A model generated the notes under the pieces. That model was given only the letters and a program-made list of their open reading frames with translations, was not told the DNA's origin and did not search any database. Source: SZUA-35 sp963781035 (lineage in GTDB: Bacteria; Actinomycetota; Acidimicrobiia; Acidimicrobiales; SZUA-35). Taken from it: 64,000 nucleotides of DNA. The DNA lies in assembly GCA_963781035.1 (NCBI GenBank), contig CAWAEN010000007.1, positions 186,001 to 250,000 of the forward strand, read 5' to 3'. Shown here piece after piece: positions 24,162-33,830 of this stretch. Position 1 is the stretch's first letter. The number at the start of each line of letters is the position of its first letter. Both the position numbers and the translations under genes were made by a program.

Positions 24162-24449
24162 TCAGTCAGTGAGGTCGTCTGCCTCGACGAGCCCACCGGC
24201 GGCGGCAAGAGCGCTACCAAGCATGACGGAACGCTCGAGCACTGCTTCGAAGTAGTGCTCGGCGATCGTCTCGCTGCCTGACAACGGCACGCGCCCGAGC
24301 GAGGTCACCACGGCCGTCGCATCATTGGTGATACGAACCGTGCCACCGAAGTTGGGCAGCTTGTCCTCGTCGCCCCAGAACGCCCGCTGCTGCTTGATCG
24401 AGGGCTTGTTCTTGTTTCTCCTGCGTCCACGCGGTCGTCGACTGCTCAT
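24162..24449 (-). CDS. Small conserved-looking protein downstream of the SNF2 helicase
   Basis: The 95-residue protein has a very basic N-terminus (SSRRPRGRRRNKNKPS) followed by a compact domain (QRAFWGDEDKLPNFGG, VRITNDATAVVTSLGRVP, SETIAEHYFEAVLERSVML). The basic head suggests nucleic-acid or ribosome contact. A GAGGAGAAC Shine-Dalgarno precedes the ATG, unlike the leaderless genes, consistent with an internal operon gene. It lies 76 bp after the helicase on the same strand. The family was not recognised. Confidence 0.6.
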   Translation of the reverse strand: MSSRRPRGRRRNKNKPSIKQQRAFWGDEDKLPNFGGTVRITNDATAVVTSLGRVPLSGSETIAEHYFEAVLERSVMLGSALAAAGGLVEADDLTD

Positions 24450-24525
24450 GAGTTCTCCTCGATCTTCACATTCGTCGTGCTGGTGGTCATCGTGCTCGTG
24501 GTCGGTCGCATGGTTGCTCGGGCGG

Positions 24526-27500
24526 TCACGGAGTGTCGTCGTCGAGACTCAAGAGGGCGTCTGGATCAATGCCGAGCGCAGCACGCAGCTGCGATGCGTC
24601 GAGATCGTCGATCGAGCTCGACTTCGGCAGCACCATGTCGGCGATCTTTCGTTTGCCGGCGACGATTTCCTCGACCCGCTCGTCGACCGTGCCGGGGCAC
24701 ACGAGACGATGGCAGATGACCTTGTTCTTCTGGCCGATGCGCCACACTCGGTCACGGGCCTGATCCTCGACTGCCGGGTTCCACCAACGGTCGTAGAGGA
24801 CGACGTGACTGGCCGCTGTGAGGTTGAGGCCGGTGCCGCCGGCCTTCAGCGAGAGCACCATGGCACCGGGGCCGGTGCCCTTCTGGAAGTCGGCGACCAT
24901 CGTGTCCCTGGCGCCGCGACCGAGACCACCGTGATAGCAGTTGATCTTCATGCCGTATCGTTTCGACAGATGGGTCGACAATCGCTCGCCCCAGGTCGCG
25001 AAGTGGGTGAAGATCAGGATTCGCTCGCCGGATGCGAAGACGTTGTCGAGGATCTCGATGAGCCTGGCCAGCTTGCCGGACCGGTCGTCGAGGTCGCCAC
25101 CGTCGTCTTCGTAGTTGACCGGGTGGTTGCAGATCTGCTTGAGGGCCGTGATCGCAGCCAGGACGGCGCCCTTCTTGCGCGGAGCGCCGGCGTCGACCTC
25201 GGTCTGCTGGGCGACGAGGCTGTCGAGTACGGCCTGGTAGAGGCCGATCTGCTCGGTGGTCATCGCGCAATGATCGAGCTCGTCGATCCGGTCGGGGAGC
25301 TCGGCTGCGATCGCCGGCTCCATCTTGGTCCGACGGAAGACCATGATCCCGTTGAGAGCCCGTAGGGCACTCTCGGAATCTGATCCGGTCTTGCCGGCGG
25401 ACAGCTGGTTGATGAAGTCGTTGCGTCCCCCGACGAGTCCGGGGTTGGCCCAGTCGAGGATCGCCCAGAGATCGCCGAGACCATTCTCGATCGGCGTGCC
25501 GGTGAGAGCGAGCCGGGAGTGCGCGTCGAGCCGTCTGAGCTGTTGTGCAGTGTCGCTGGTCGGATTCTTGATGGCCTGTGCCTCGTCGAGGACGACGTTG
25601 TTCCAGGCCAGTTTCTCGAGCCCGGCCATGTCGCGCACGGCGGTGCCGTAGGTGGTGATGATGATGTCGGCTCGCTTCGACAGCGCCTCGAGTCCGCTGA
25701 GGTCCGCTCGATTGGGCCCGTGATGCACGCGAACTCGGGAGGCGGGGACGAACTTCTTCGCTTCGGCCGCCCAGTTGCCGACAACGGCCGGTGGTGCAAT
25801 GACGAGCGAGGGACCGCGCTCACGAGTGAGGTGGAGGTGGGCGAGCATGGTGGGTGTCTTGCCCAGACCCATGTCGAGCGCCAGACAGCCGCCGAGTCCG
25901 GCCGAGTCGAGGAATCCGAGCCAGGCCAGCGCATCTGCTTGATAGCTGCGGAGCTCGCCACGGAAGCCCTCGGGTTTGGTCGGGAGTTCGTCTGGTACTT
26001 CCTTGGCGCTGCGGAGCAGATCGGCGGCCCAGCCGGAGCCGGTGATCCCGATGCCGCCGGCGAGGGGCGAACCCTCGAGGCCGAGCGCGTGGCGCAGCAT
26101 GTCGGCGCCGGAGAGCCTGGTCTTGTCTGCCCTGTCGGCCAACGCGGCGGCCGCCTGGGCGAGATCGGCCTGATCGAGCTCGACCCACTGGCCGTGGCTC
26201 TTCACCAGCGGCCTGGCCTGAGCAGCGAGGCGTTGGATCTCTGCCGCGGTGAGTTCGACGTCGTCGAACACTGCCGACCACCGCACGTTCGCCAGCTGTT
26301 GCGCACCGACCATGGAGTCGGTCGCGTCGGAGGTGAGACGCAACGAGGCGGTCGGCTTGCGACGAGACAGAGCCGGGACCCGAACGTCGAATCCGGCGGC
26401 GGTGAGTCGGTCGCCGGTGGTGGTCATCAGCAGCCAGGCTTCGTCCTGGCTGAGGAGTACCTCGCCGCGGCGCCGACCACCGGGTCGCAGGAGCTCGGGG
26501 TAGAGACGCTCGAGCCTCGTCAGCTGGTCCTTTGCGTCCTTGCGCCTGGTGTTGGACGCGTTGACCAGCGCCGACTCGATCGGTTCGAGATCGCCGTCCG
26601 GTGTCGGGGCGAGAACGGCCAGATACCAGGCGTTCGAATCGTCCGGCGGGTCGAGCTGCATGACGAGGCGGAAACGCGTGGTTCCCGTGACCGGCTTGGC
26701 CCACTGATCGAGCCGACGTACGAGTTCGGATCCGGTGCGGGCCGGAGCGTCGAAGGGATCCCCGTCGAGATGAGCCAGCACCGCCTCGGCCACATCGGAC
26801 TTGCTCCGAGGATGGGGCGATGCCGCGGGCACGTCGAGCCGTTCGGCCGCCGTCGTGCAGATGGCATCGAGAAGGTCGGCAACCACTGCTTGAGCGGTGA
26901 GCCGAGGATCCTGCTTCTGACCGAAGATCGAGACGCTCGGCGGCAGCGACTGAGTCAACTCCTGGAGGTCGGCAGAGTCGAGAAGGGCCGGTGCCCAATG
27001 CACGACGTACATGGCAGCGTCCTTGGCCAACGGCGTGTCGTTGTCCTTGGGACGACGGGTCTTCTTGAGTTGAGGAACGGCGCGACCCTCGACGACGAGC
27101 CGGACGGCCACGGCAGCGGCCGCGCCGACCCACCGAGCGCTGACGTCGAGCTCGAGGTCTTCGGAGATCTCGGGATTGCCGAGGCTCACGAGCCAACCGA
27201 GCACTGACCGGATCGGTGCGCTGAGCGCCTCGGAACGCGACCCGTCTGGCAGTTTCGCTGCTTGATGGGGTTCCCAGAGATCCGGCGAACACCCGGCACC
27301 GGCCAGCCGGTCCTGCAGATCCTCGAGGCCCTCGGGCGATGCGTTGTGGCCGCCGGTCCAGGCGATGACCCGATCAGGGAAGCCACGACAGCTGGAGCTG
27401 GGCTTCGGCGGCTGACTGGCTCTTCTTCGTCGTTGGTCGGTTCGGCGGTGCCGATGAGGTGGGCGAGCACCTCGTCGATGCGTTTGACCTCACGCTCGAA

Positions 27501-27731
27501 GTCGGCGATGGCCATGGATCGCTCAGCGCCCCGGAGTCGGTGCTGGAGATCACCGATCGTGAGATCGATGTCGTCGAACGACCGCAGCAGCAGCCGAATC
27601 CACGCATCCCGGTGTGCTTCGAGGACAGCCAGCTCGGTCTCGCTCGCAATGCCGTCGAGGTGCCGCTGAACGACCTCGTCGAAACCAGGGGGAACCCCCG
27701 GACCGACGAAGGCGGCGAGGGCGCCCGTCAT
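24526..27731 (-). CDS. SNF2-family DEAD/DEAH helicase (HelZ-like), frame broken near the N-terminus
   Basis: This is a large Swi2/Snf2 ATPase of about 1068 residues. The C-terminal half holds the helicase motifs: ALDMGLGKTPTML (Walker A), VVLDEAQAIKN (DEAQ box), ALTGTPIENGLGDLW, ILIFTHFATWGERL, SLKAGGTGLNLTAAS and WWNPAVEDQARDRVWRIGQ. The N-terminal half matches the SNF2-helicase-associated region of mycobacterial HelZ-type proteins. A break near 27410 separates the first ~107 residues from the rest (PDRVIAWTGGHNASPEGLEDL continues in the new frame). It probably remodels nucleoprotein or stalled RNA polymerase. Start: ATG 27731, with a CAGATT hexamer 6 nt upstream; TTG 27764 is an alternative. 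The SWIM-domain protein often paired with this family is not seen here. Confidence 0.85.
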
Positions 27732-27962
27732 TGGCGCAATCTGAGGTGGTGTGTCGATCGTCAAGGCGCTCCGCTCACGGCGTCGGTGGCAGGCCGATGA
27801 ATCGAGGTGGGTGGCCTGCGCTGGTTGGCGGTCCCGGACGGTTCGATCAAGAAGATCGGTATCGGTCGGACAACGCCAGTTCGCTCACTCTACCAGGAGT
27901 CGAGGGCAGACCGTGACCATGGTGCGGAGCAGCTTGTCAACCCTGGGTGATCGAGAGCGACG

Positions 27963-28547
27963 TCATCGAGGAGCAAAGAACTCCCGCAACAGCGGCTCGT
28001 AGTGCTCGAGCGGGTGACTCTTGTAGTCGGAGTCGAAGGCGGCCTGGTCGTACTTGGCGCAGAACTCGCGGGTGTAGTCGTAGTAGGGACTCTCGAGGTA
28101 CCGCAGGTGGGTGTCCTTGTCGAGACCGATGTGGTGCCAGAAGTACTCACCCTGGAAGATGCCGTGGTGCTGGACCATCCAGTGATTCGCCTCTGACACG
28201 CGAGTCTTGACGATCGCAGCGGCGATGTCCGGATGGTTGTATGGCGCGAAGTTGTCACCGATGTCGTGCAGGAGCGCGCACACCACGTATTCGTCGTCCC
28301 GGCCGTCTCGCTCGGCACGGGTCGCGGTCTGCAGGCTGTGCTCGAGTCGATCGACCGGGAACCCACCGTGATCGTGTCGAAGGTACTGCATCTGCTCGAT
28401 GATCTTGTCTGCCACCAAAGCCTGCGTGTTCGCGACCTGGGGCGCGATGATGTCCCAGTCCGCTTTCGTCGATTCCTCGAACGACTTGAAGTGGGTCATC
28501 GGTTCGAAGGCTTTTTCGGTGACGGTCTCGTCGGTGACGTCGGTCAT
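27963..28547 (-). CDS. HD-domain protein of the PhnZ/MIOX-like diiron oxygenase group
   Basis: This 194-residue protein has RLEHSLQTATRAERDG near 73-88 and VVCALLHDIGDNF near 95. The Glu-His of LEHSLQ and the HD pair align with PhnZ (an HD-fold mixed-valent diiron oxygenase for phosphonates), which shares the LEHSLQ block followed by AALLHDLG. Further His residues (NHPDI, HWMVQHHGIF, WHHIG) can complete the metal site, and an Asp near the C-terminus (DSDYKSH) fits the family. It may cleave a C-C or C-P bond with O2, or be a plain phosphohydrolase. TAGCGT lies 6 nt before the ATG. It is divergent from the molybdopterin oxidoreductase. Confidence 0.7.
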   Translation of the reverse strand: MTDVTDETVTEKAFEPMTHFKSFEESTKADWDIIAPQVANTQALVADKIIEQMQYLRHDHGGFPVDRLEHSLQTATRAERDGRDDEYVVCALLHDIGDNFAPYNHPDIAAAIVKTRVSEANHWMVQHHGIFQGEYFWHHIGLDKDTHLRYLESPYYDYTREFCAKYDQAAFDSDYKSHPLEHYEPLLREFFAPR

Positions 28548-28553
28548 GGTTCG

Positions 28554-28559
28554 ACGCTA
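28554..28559 (-). promoter_or_regulatory. -10-like hexamer TAGCGT, leaderless arrangement
   Basis: TAGCGT on the minus strand ends 6 nt before ATG 28547. Confidence 0.45.
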
Positions 28560-28585
28560 GCGCAGGGCCATGGGAGGATCGAGCC

Positions 28586-30847
28586 ATGACGACCGACACC
28601 CGCACCGCCATTCGGACCTGCCCGCTGTGTGAGGCCGGTTGCGGCCTGGAGATCACCCTCACGGCCGGCCCCTCCGGCAGCGAGCGGGTGAAGGTCATCC
28701 GCGGTGACGCAGACGATGTGTTCTCCGCTGGCTTTGTCTGCCCGAAAGGCACCACCCTCGGCCATCTCCACGATGATCCCGATTGGCTCCGGCAGCCGAT
28801 GGTCAAGCGCGATGGTGGTTTCGTGGCTGTCACCTGGGACGAGGCGTTCGCCACGATCGAGGCCGGGCTGATGCCGCTGATCGCCGAACACGGGCGGGAT
28901 GCCGTTGCCGTGTACCTCGGCAATCCGGGAGCCCACTCACTCGCCCCGATGCTCTACAACCGCACGCTGCTGAAGGCGCTCGGCAGCCGCAATCGCTTCT
29001 CGGCGAGCACGGTCGATCAGCGTCCGAAGGAGATCTCGGCGGCGATGATGTTCGGGTCGGTCACGGTCCCGGTCCCCGATCTCGACCGCACCGACTTCCT
29101 GCTCATGCTCGGCGCGAACCCGTACGCATCGAATGGTTCGCTGTGCACCGCCCCCGACTTCCCTGGCAGGCTGGAACGGTTGCAGGAGCGTGGAGGCACG
29201 GTCGTTGTCGTCGATCCCCGGCGTAGCGAGACCGCAGCCAAGGCCGACCGGCACATCGCCATTCGGCCTGGCACCGACGCCCACCTGCTCGCGGCACTGG
29301 TGCACGTGATGTTCGCCGACGGGTTGGCCGACGCCGGCGACGTCGCCGACCACTGCAAGGGTTTCGATGACCTCGAAGCACTGGTGGCCCCCTTCGACGT
29401 GGACACGGTCGGTCCGATCTGCGGCATCGAGCCGCACGTCATCCGGCAGCTGGCGTCAGACCTGGCGATGGCGCCGACGGCAGCGGTCTACGGCCGCATC
29501 GGCACCTGCACGCAGGAGTTCGGCACGTTGGCGTCCTGGCTGGTCGATGTCGTCAATGTCTGTTCCGGCAATCTCGATCGAGTCGGCGGAGCGATGTTCT
29601 CCAAAGGAGCGACCGGGCAGCCGTCGACCAAGGGTGAGCCCGGTGTCGGCCGTGGGTTTGCGATGGCTCGGGTGCGATCTCGGGTCAGCGGCGCTCCGGA
29701 GTCGCTCGGCGAGTTCCCGGTCACTGCACTACCGGAGGAGATCGAGACCGAAGGCGACGGCCAGGTGCGGGCACTGATCACGATCGCAGGCAATCCGGTC
29801 AGCTCGAATCCCAACAGCGGTCGGCTCGATGCCGCCATCGACTCGCTCGACTTCATGGTCTGCGTCGATCCGTACATCAACGAGACCACGCGCCATGCAG
29901 ACGTGATCCTGCCACCGCCCAGTCCCCTGCAGAAGAGTCACTACGACCTCGCACTGTTGAATTTCGCCGTCCACAACGTGGCCAACTACTCCCCTGCCGT
30001 GTTCCCCCTCGACGACACCCAGCTCGACGAGGGGACGATCATGTTGCGCCTCGCCGGTCTGGTCGGCGGTGCTGGGTTCGACGTCGACACCGATGCCTTG
30101 GATGCCGAGATCGCCCGTTCCATGCTGTCCGGTGCCGTACGCGACATCCACGGCAACGTGGCCGGGCGTGAGGTCGACGAGCTCTTCGAGATGCTCGGAG
30201 CTCGACGAGGTCCGGAACGGCTGCTCGACATCCTTCTGCGGACCGGGCCGTACGGCGACGGATTCGGCGCCGATCCGGACGGGCTGACCCTCGCCGTTCT
30301 CGAAGCATCACCCCACGGCCTGGATCTGGGTGCGCTCGAGCCGGGACGTGTGCCGGCGAATCTCCGTACCCCGGACGGCCGAATCGACCTGACACCGACA
30401 CCTCTCGTCGAGGATCTCGCCCGCCTCCTCGCTTCGCTCGACCGCAGCTGGGACGACTCGATGGTGCTGGTGGGACGTCGCCACGTTCGTTCGAACAACT
30501 CGTGGATGCACAACATCAAGGTGCTGGTGAAGGGCAAGAATCGGTGCACGCTCCAGATCCATCCCGAGGATGCCTCGGAACTCGGTCTCGAGGAGGGAGC
30601 ATCGGCACGTGTCACGTCTCGCGTCGGCGAGGTCTCGTTGCCGATCGAGATCACAGACGGAATCCGTCGGGGCGTGGTGAGCATCCCCCACGGCTTCGGC
30701 CAGGATCTTCCCGGCGTCCAGATGGATGTGGCCACCGCCTACCCGGGTGTCAACACCAACGTTCTCACCGATGAGTACTTCCGGGACGAGCTCAGCGGCA
30801 ACATCGCGCTCAACGGTGTACCCGTCGAGGTCGCCGCTGTCTCCTGA
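28586..30847 (+). CDS. Molybdopterin-dependent oxidoreductase (formate dehydrogenase/DMSO reductase superfamily)
   Basis: This 753-residue enzyme begins with a [4Fe-4S] motif, CPLCEAGCGLE (Cys at 12, 15 and 19) and a fourth Cys in GFVCPKG near 52. The MGD-binding domains follow: YNRTLLKALGSRN, FGSVTVPVPDLD, LMLGANPYASNG, VVVVDPRRSETAAKAD, GRIGTCTQEFG, and a C-terminal molydop-binding domain (RSNNSWMHN, LGLEEGASARVTSRVGE, HGFGQDLPG). The metal-ligand position does not coincide with an in-frame UGA, so it is not a selenoenzyme. There is no Tat signal, so it is cytosolic. No diaphorase subunit is adjacent. The substrate is unknown; many actinobacterial homologues are called dehydrogenases without proof. 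ATG is preceded by GGGAGGA. Confidence 0.88.
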   Translation: MTTDTRTAIRTCPLCEAGCGLEITLTAGPSGSERVKVIRGDADDVFSAGFVCPKGTTLGHLHDDPDWLRQPMVKRDGGFVAVTWDEAFATIEAGLMPLIAEHGRDAVAVYLGNPGAHSLAPMLYNRTLLKALGSRNRFSASTVDQRPKEISAAMMFGSVTVPVPDLDRTDFLLMLGANPYASNGSLCTAPDFPGRLERLQERGGTVVVVDPRRSETAAKADRHIAIRPGTDAHLLAALVHVMFADGLADAGDVADHCKGFDDLEALVAPFDVDTVGPICGIEPHVIRQLASDLAMAPTAAVYGRIGTCTQEFGTLASWLVDVVNVCSGNLDRVGGAMFSKGATGQPSTKGEPGVGRGFAMARVRSRVSGAPESLGEFPVTALPEEIETEGDGQVRALITIAGNPVSSNPNSGRLDAAIDSLDFMVCVDPYINETTRHADVILPPPSPLQKSHYDLALLNFAVHNVANYSPAVFPLDDTQLDEGTIMLRLAGLVGGAGFDVDTDALDAEIARSMLSGAVRDIHGNVAGREVDELFEMLGARRGPERLLDILLRTGPYGDGFGADPDGLTLAVLEASPHGLDLGALEPGRVPANLRTPDGRIDLTPTPLVEDLARLLASLDRSWDDSMVLVGRRHVRSNNSWMHNIKVLVKGKNRCTLQIHPEDASELGLEEGASARVTSRVGEVSLPIEITDGIRRGVVSIPHGFGQDLPGVQMDVATAYPGVNTNVLTDEYFRDELSGNIALNGVPVEVAAVS

Positions 30848-30867
30848 TCGCGGTTCGGGCGAGTGAT

Positions 30868-31698
30868 CTAGACGACGGCGATCTCGTCGATCGCCTGGAA
30901 CGACCACACTGGGAGCGTGCCGTCGTCTGCGTCGAAGTGCTCGAGCCACTGCCGGTAGAACGGTGGATCCACGAGCTTCGACGGGTGGTGTCCTGGAAGC
31001 GCCGACACCGCCATCGCCGGGAGGAGTTCGAACACGAAACTCACGGTCCACTTCAGCATTCGCCAATGAGCGACCGGTCGAAAGATGCGGCGCTGATGCC
31101 AGAGCATCTGGGCCGTTCCGACGGCGGCGAAGAAGCCGAGCAGCACCATCGCGGTGATCATCGCTGCCACGTAGGTCCGGCGCTTTCCCGACACTTGTCG
31201 GAACGCATCGAACGCGATCGTCTTGTGGCCGACCTCTTCGGCGAGGTGCCAGAGGAACAACGTGGCGGCCTCATCGTCTGCCCCGTCGAGGAGAGAGCCG
31301 AGCCTGGCCTCGACCCAACGGGCAACGGCAAAGGCAATGGTCTCGAACCCGGCAGCGAAGCCGGCGTTGAATTCCAGCGACCGCGAGGCCAGCCGACGGA
31401 AGGTCCAGGCCATCAGCCGGTCGAGGCGACCGAGACCGGGCTGGTCGGCGAGGATCGCGTTGTTGAATCGGCGGTGTTCGACGTGGTGCTGGAGCTCTTC
31501 GGCGACGAAAGTGCGTACCTGCGCTGCTGTCTGCGGGTCGAGATGTTCGATGGTGGCCCTGACCGACTTGGCGACGTACGGCTCGGCGTGAGGCATCATC
31601 ATCGAGACGGAGTTGGCGACGCACGCCAGCTCTGGCAACGACGGGTGCCAGCGCGGATCGAACGCCTCGGAGTATTCGAATCGAACGCGGCGGGTCAC
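30868..31698 (-). CDS. PF10118-type predicted metal-dependent hydrolase, membrane-associated
   Basis: This 276-residue, largely helical protein carries conserved His/Glu clusters: EELQHHVEHRRFN near 67-79 and LWHLAEEVGHKTIAFDAF near 150. They resemble a ferritin-like di-metal centre spread over a helical bundle. A hydrophobic pair (AAMITAMVLLGFFAAVGTA and VSFVFELLPAMAVSAL) suggests membrane attachment. This pattern is that of the uncharacterised metal-dependent hydrolase family PF10118, common in lipid-rich bacteria. Its reaction is unproven; an oxygenase or desaturase-like role is possible from the motif. The start is GTG 31698. It is convergent with the molybdopterin oxidoreductase, 20 bp apart. 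Confidence 0.7.
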   Translation of the reverse strand: MTRRVRFEYSEAFDPRWHPSLPELACVANSVSMMMPHAEPYVAKSVRATIEHLDPQTAAQVRTFVAEELQHHVEHRRFNNAILADQPGLGRLDRLMAWTFRRLASRSLEFNAGFAAGFETIAFAVARWVEARLGSLLDGADDEAATLFLWHLAEEVGHKTIAFDAFRQVSGKRRTYVAAMITAMVLLGFFAAVGTAQMLWHQRRIFRPVAHWRMLKWTVSFVFELLPAMAVSALPGHHPSKLVDPPFYRQWLEHFDADDGTLPVWSFQAIDEIAVV

Positions 31699-31835
31699 CG
31701 TTGACTTGTCGGCATGGGTGGTTCAGACCTGAACGGTCGATCGCCTGCCGAGCTTGTCACGCGATGCCGACGGAGGAGGCTCGCTCGAGAATTTGTGTCG
31801 GATGCGGTGAGCGGGAGGCGGTAGCCGACCCAGTG

Positions 31836-33830
31836 TCAGAGCTGGCGGAACCGCTCGACGAACTCCGGGCTCTCGCTGAAGTTCAACATGACCGTCCCCC
31901 GCTCCATGCCTTCGTACAGCTGCGCTGTCCAGAATCGACGGCCACCCTCGTCCGGTGACCGCCCCATGACGTTCTCGTAGACCTGCTCGACGAACGCCTG
32001 ATGCGAGAGTGTTCCGTACAGCGATACGAATTCGTCGGAGCTGGAGAACGCCTGGCTGATGGCGTGGAGCGGTAGCTCCTGGTCGTTCCAGTAGGCGAGG
32101 CCGCCGGCATCCGGCCGACGCTGGAAGTAGGCCCGGTACAGACGGGCCACCGGTCCGTTGGCGTCGTGATCGAAGAGCGCATCCGCCGAACTGGAGACGA
32201 ACTCGTCCGACTCGGAGAACCCGATCATCATCTCGCCTCGTGTCGTTCCCGATCCGAGACGTCCGGTCCAGTAGGTGCGGCCGCCGCTGTCCGGCGATCG
32301 TCCGAGCACGTTCTGGTAGACCTGATCGACGAACCCGGCGTTCCCGAGCGAGCCGTAGCGGTCCGTGAACTCGGGCGATTCGGAGAAGAGCTGCGAGATC
32401 GTGGCGAGCGACATGCCGCCCCGTGAGGCCGAAACCCAGTAGTTGAGGCCACCCGTGTCCGGCATGCGCAGGAAGTAGGCCAGGTAGAGGCGCATGATCT
32501 GGCTGCGGACGCTGATGACGGGAGCCGGCGAGTCACCGGACCCCGAGCCGGCACCGGGAGCACCGAGCATCGCCAGTCCGGCATAGTTCCCGCCCAGGAT
32601 CTGGTTCGAATCGCCATCCAACCAGGTGTCCAGCACGTTGGCGTAGATCGATCGGAAGTCGACGTTTGCCTTCGGGTTCCGTCGCTGGTCGAGGTTGGTC
32701 AGCGATGGGTACTCCCCGTGGAAGCCGCCGACCACGCCGGGCCCGATCGCGAGCAGCGTGCTCGCCGACCCGTGGTCGGTGCCGGAGGAGTTGTTGGCCT
32801 TGGGTCGTCGCCCGAACTCGGAAAGGGTGAGTACGAGCGTGCGGTTGGCGAAACGTCCGTCGAGATTCTGGTGGAACGCCTGGAGTCCGGCGTTGAACTC
32901 CTGCATCCGCGCTGCGTGCATCGTCGGGTGCCCCGCGTGGCCGTCGAAGTCGCCGTACGAGACATTGATCACCCGGAGCCCGAGATTGGCGTTGATCAGA
33001 CGGGCAGCCAGGATCATGTCCGGCGTGAAGTCTCCGTCGGGCAGTTCGGGGTTGTACACCGGGGCGAGGCGGCTGGCCACTGCCAGGGAGGTTCGCCCCG
33101 CCTCGGCCAGCGCGTCGCCCAGCTCACCGAGCCCGGTGGAACCGGCAGCCATGGCGTCGACGGCGGCCATTTCGACTCGCTGAAACGGTTCTGCGGAAGC
33201 TGGGTTGAACAGGCCGCTTGCCTGCACGGGGACAGCGGTGGCGTTGCGACGGTTGCCCTGCATCTGGAGCGGGACGCTCCGGCCGATGTGGACCCCGTGG
33301 AATGGGTCGTTGCCGGGGAGACCATCGAGGTGACGGCCGATCCAGCCGGAGGTGTGGGGGCCGTTGCCGGCCCGACCATCCATCCAGCGGGCGGCGGACT
33401 CGAAGTGGCTCAGATCGTTGTTGGCTTCTCCAACACCGTCGATGACGGCCACCTGACCCTGTTGGAACAGCGACTGCACATAGCCCAGCTGCGGATGCAG
33501 GCCACGGCCGTTGCCGATCCCCAGGGCGGTGGAAGGCGAAATCGCCGTCGATCCACGGAGGTCGTAATACGTGCCATCGTTGATCGGGACGACCGTGTTG
33601 AGGCCGTCGTTCCCGCCCTCCATCCACACGATGACGAGGACACCCTCGGCCGAACCGAGCGGAGTGGCGGCGGCTGCGTGGTCGGCGAAGATGGCAGGCA
33701 ACATCGCTACTCCACCTGCGGCCGCTGCGGCCTGGAGGAAGTACCGGCGGCTGAGCCGGTGTGATCCGAGGTGGGGAGCGGAGAGTGTCCTGTGGACGTC
33801 GGCGGTGCTGGGGTCGAAACGGTTCATCAT
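31836..33830 (-). CDS. Tat-exported DUF1501 protein fused to two DUF4214 repeats
   Basis: The 664-residue protein starts with a twin-arginine signal (SRRYFLQAAAAAGGVAMLP, cleavage near AAAATP). A sulfatase-like DUF1501 domain follows, with VIVWMEGGNDGLNTVVP, FGRRPKANNSSGTDHGSAS and GPGVVGGFHGEYPSL. The last ~200 residues are two copies of a DUF4214-type module, each with an RLYLAYFLRMPDTGGLNYW-like start, an FSESPEF repeat and a VYQNVLGRSPDSGG block. It is exported folded and probably surface-attached. Start ATG 33830 overlaps the DUF1800 stop by one base (TGATG), so the two are made together. The function of the DUF1501/DUF1800 pair is not established. Confidence 0.82.
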   Translation of the reverse strand: MMNRFDPSTADVHRTLSAPHLGSHRLSRRYFLQAAAAAGGVAMLPAIFADHAAAATPLGSAEGVLVIVWMEGGNDGLNTVVPINDGTYYDLRGSTAISPSTALGIGNGRGLHPQLGYVQSLFQQGQVAVIDGVGEANNDLSHFESAARWMDGRAGNGPHTSGWIGRHLDGLPGNDPFHGVHIGRSVPLQMQGNRRNATAVPVQASGLFNPASAEPFQRVEMAAVDAMAAGSTGLGELGDALAEAGRTSLAVASRLAPVYNPELPDGDFTPDMILAARLINANLGLRVINVSYGDFDGHAGHPTMHAARMQEFNAGLQAFHQNLDGRFANRTLVLTLSEFGRRPKANNSSGTDHGSASTLLAIGPGVVGGFHGEYPSLTNLDQRRNPKANVDFRSIYANVLDTWLDGDSNQILGGNYAGLAMLGAPGAGSGSGDSPAPVISVRSQIMRLYLAYFLRMPDTGGLNYWVSASRGGMSLATISQLFSESPEFTDRYGSLGNAGFVDQVYQNVLGRSPDSGGRTYWTGRLGSGTTRGEMMIGFSESDEFVSSSADALFDHDANGPVARLYRAYFQRRPDAGGLAYWNDQELPLHAISQAFSSSDEFVSLYGTLSHQAFVEQVYENVMGRSPDEGGRRFWTAQLYEGMERGTVMLNFSESPEFVERFRQL

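Noticed and set aside
27765..27962. Possible gene in the 198-bp gap between the HD gene and the SNF2 helicase
   Set aside because: Only short frames lacking coherent protein features; it most likely holds the helicase promoter.
28586..30847. Selenocysteine in the molybdopterin oxidoreductase
   Set aside because: The frame has no internal UGA; the Fe-S and cofactor motifs are complete without Sec.
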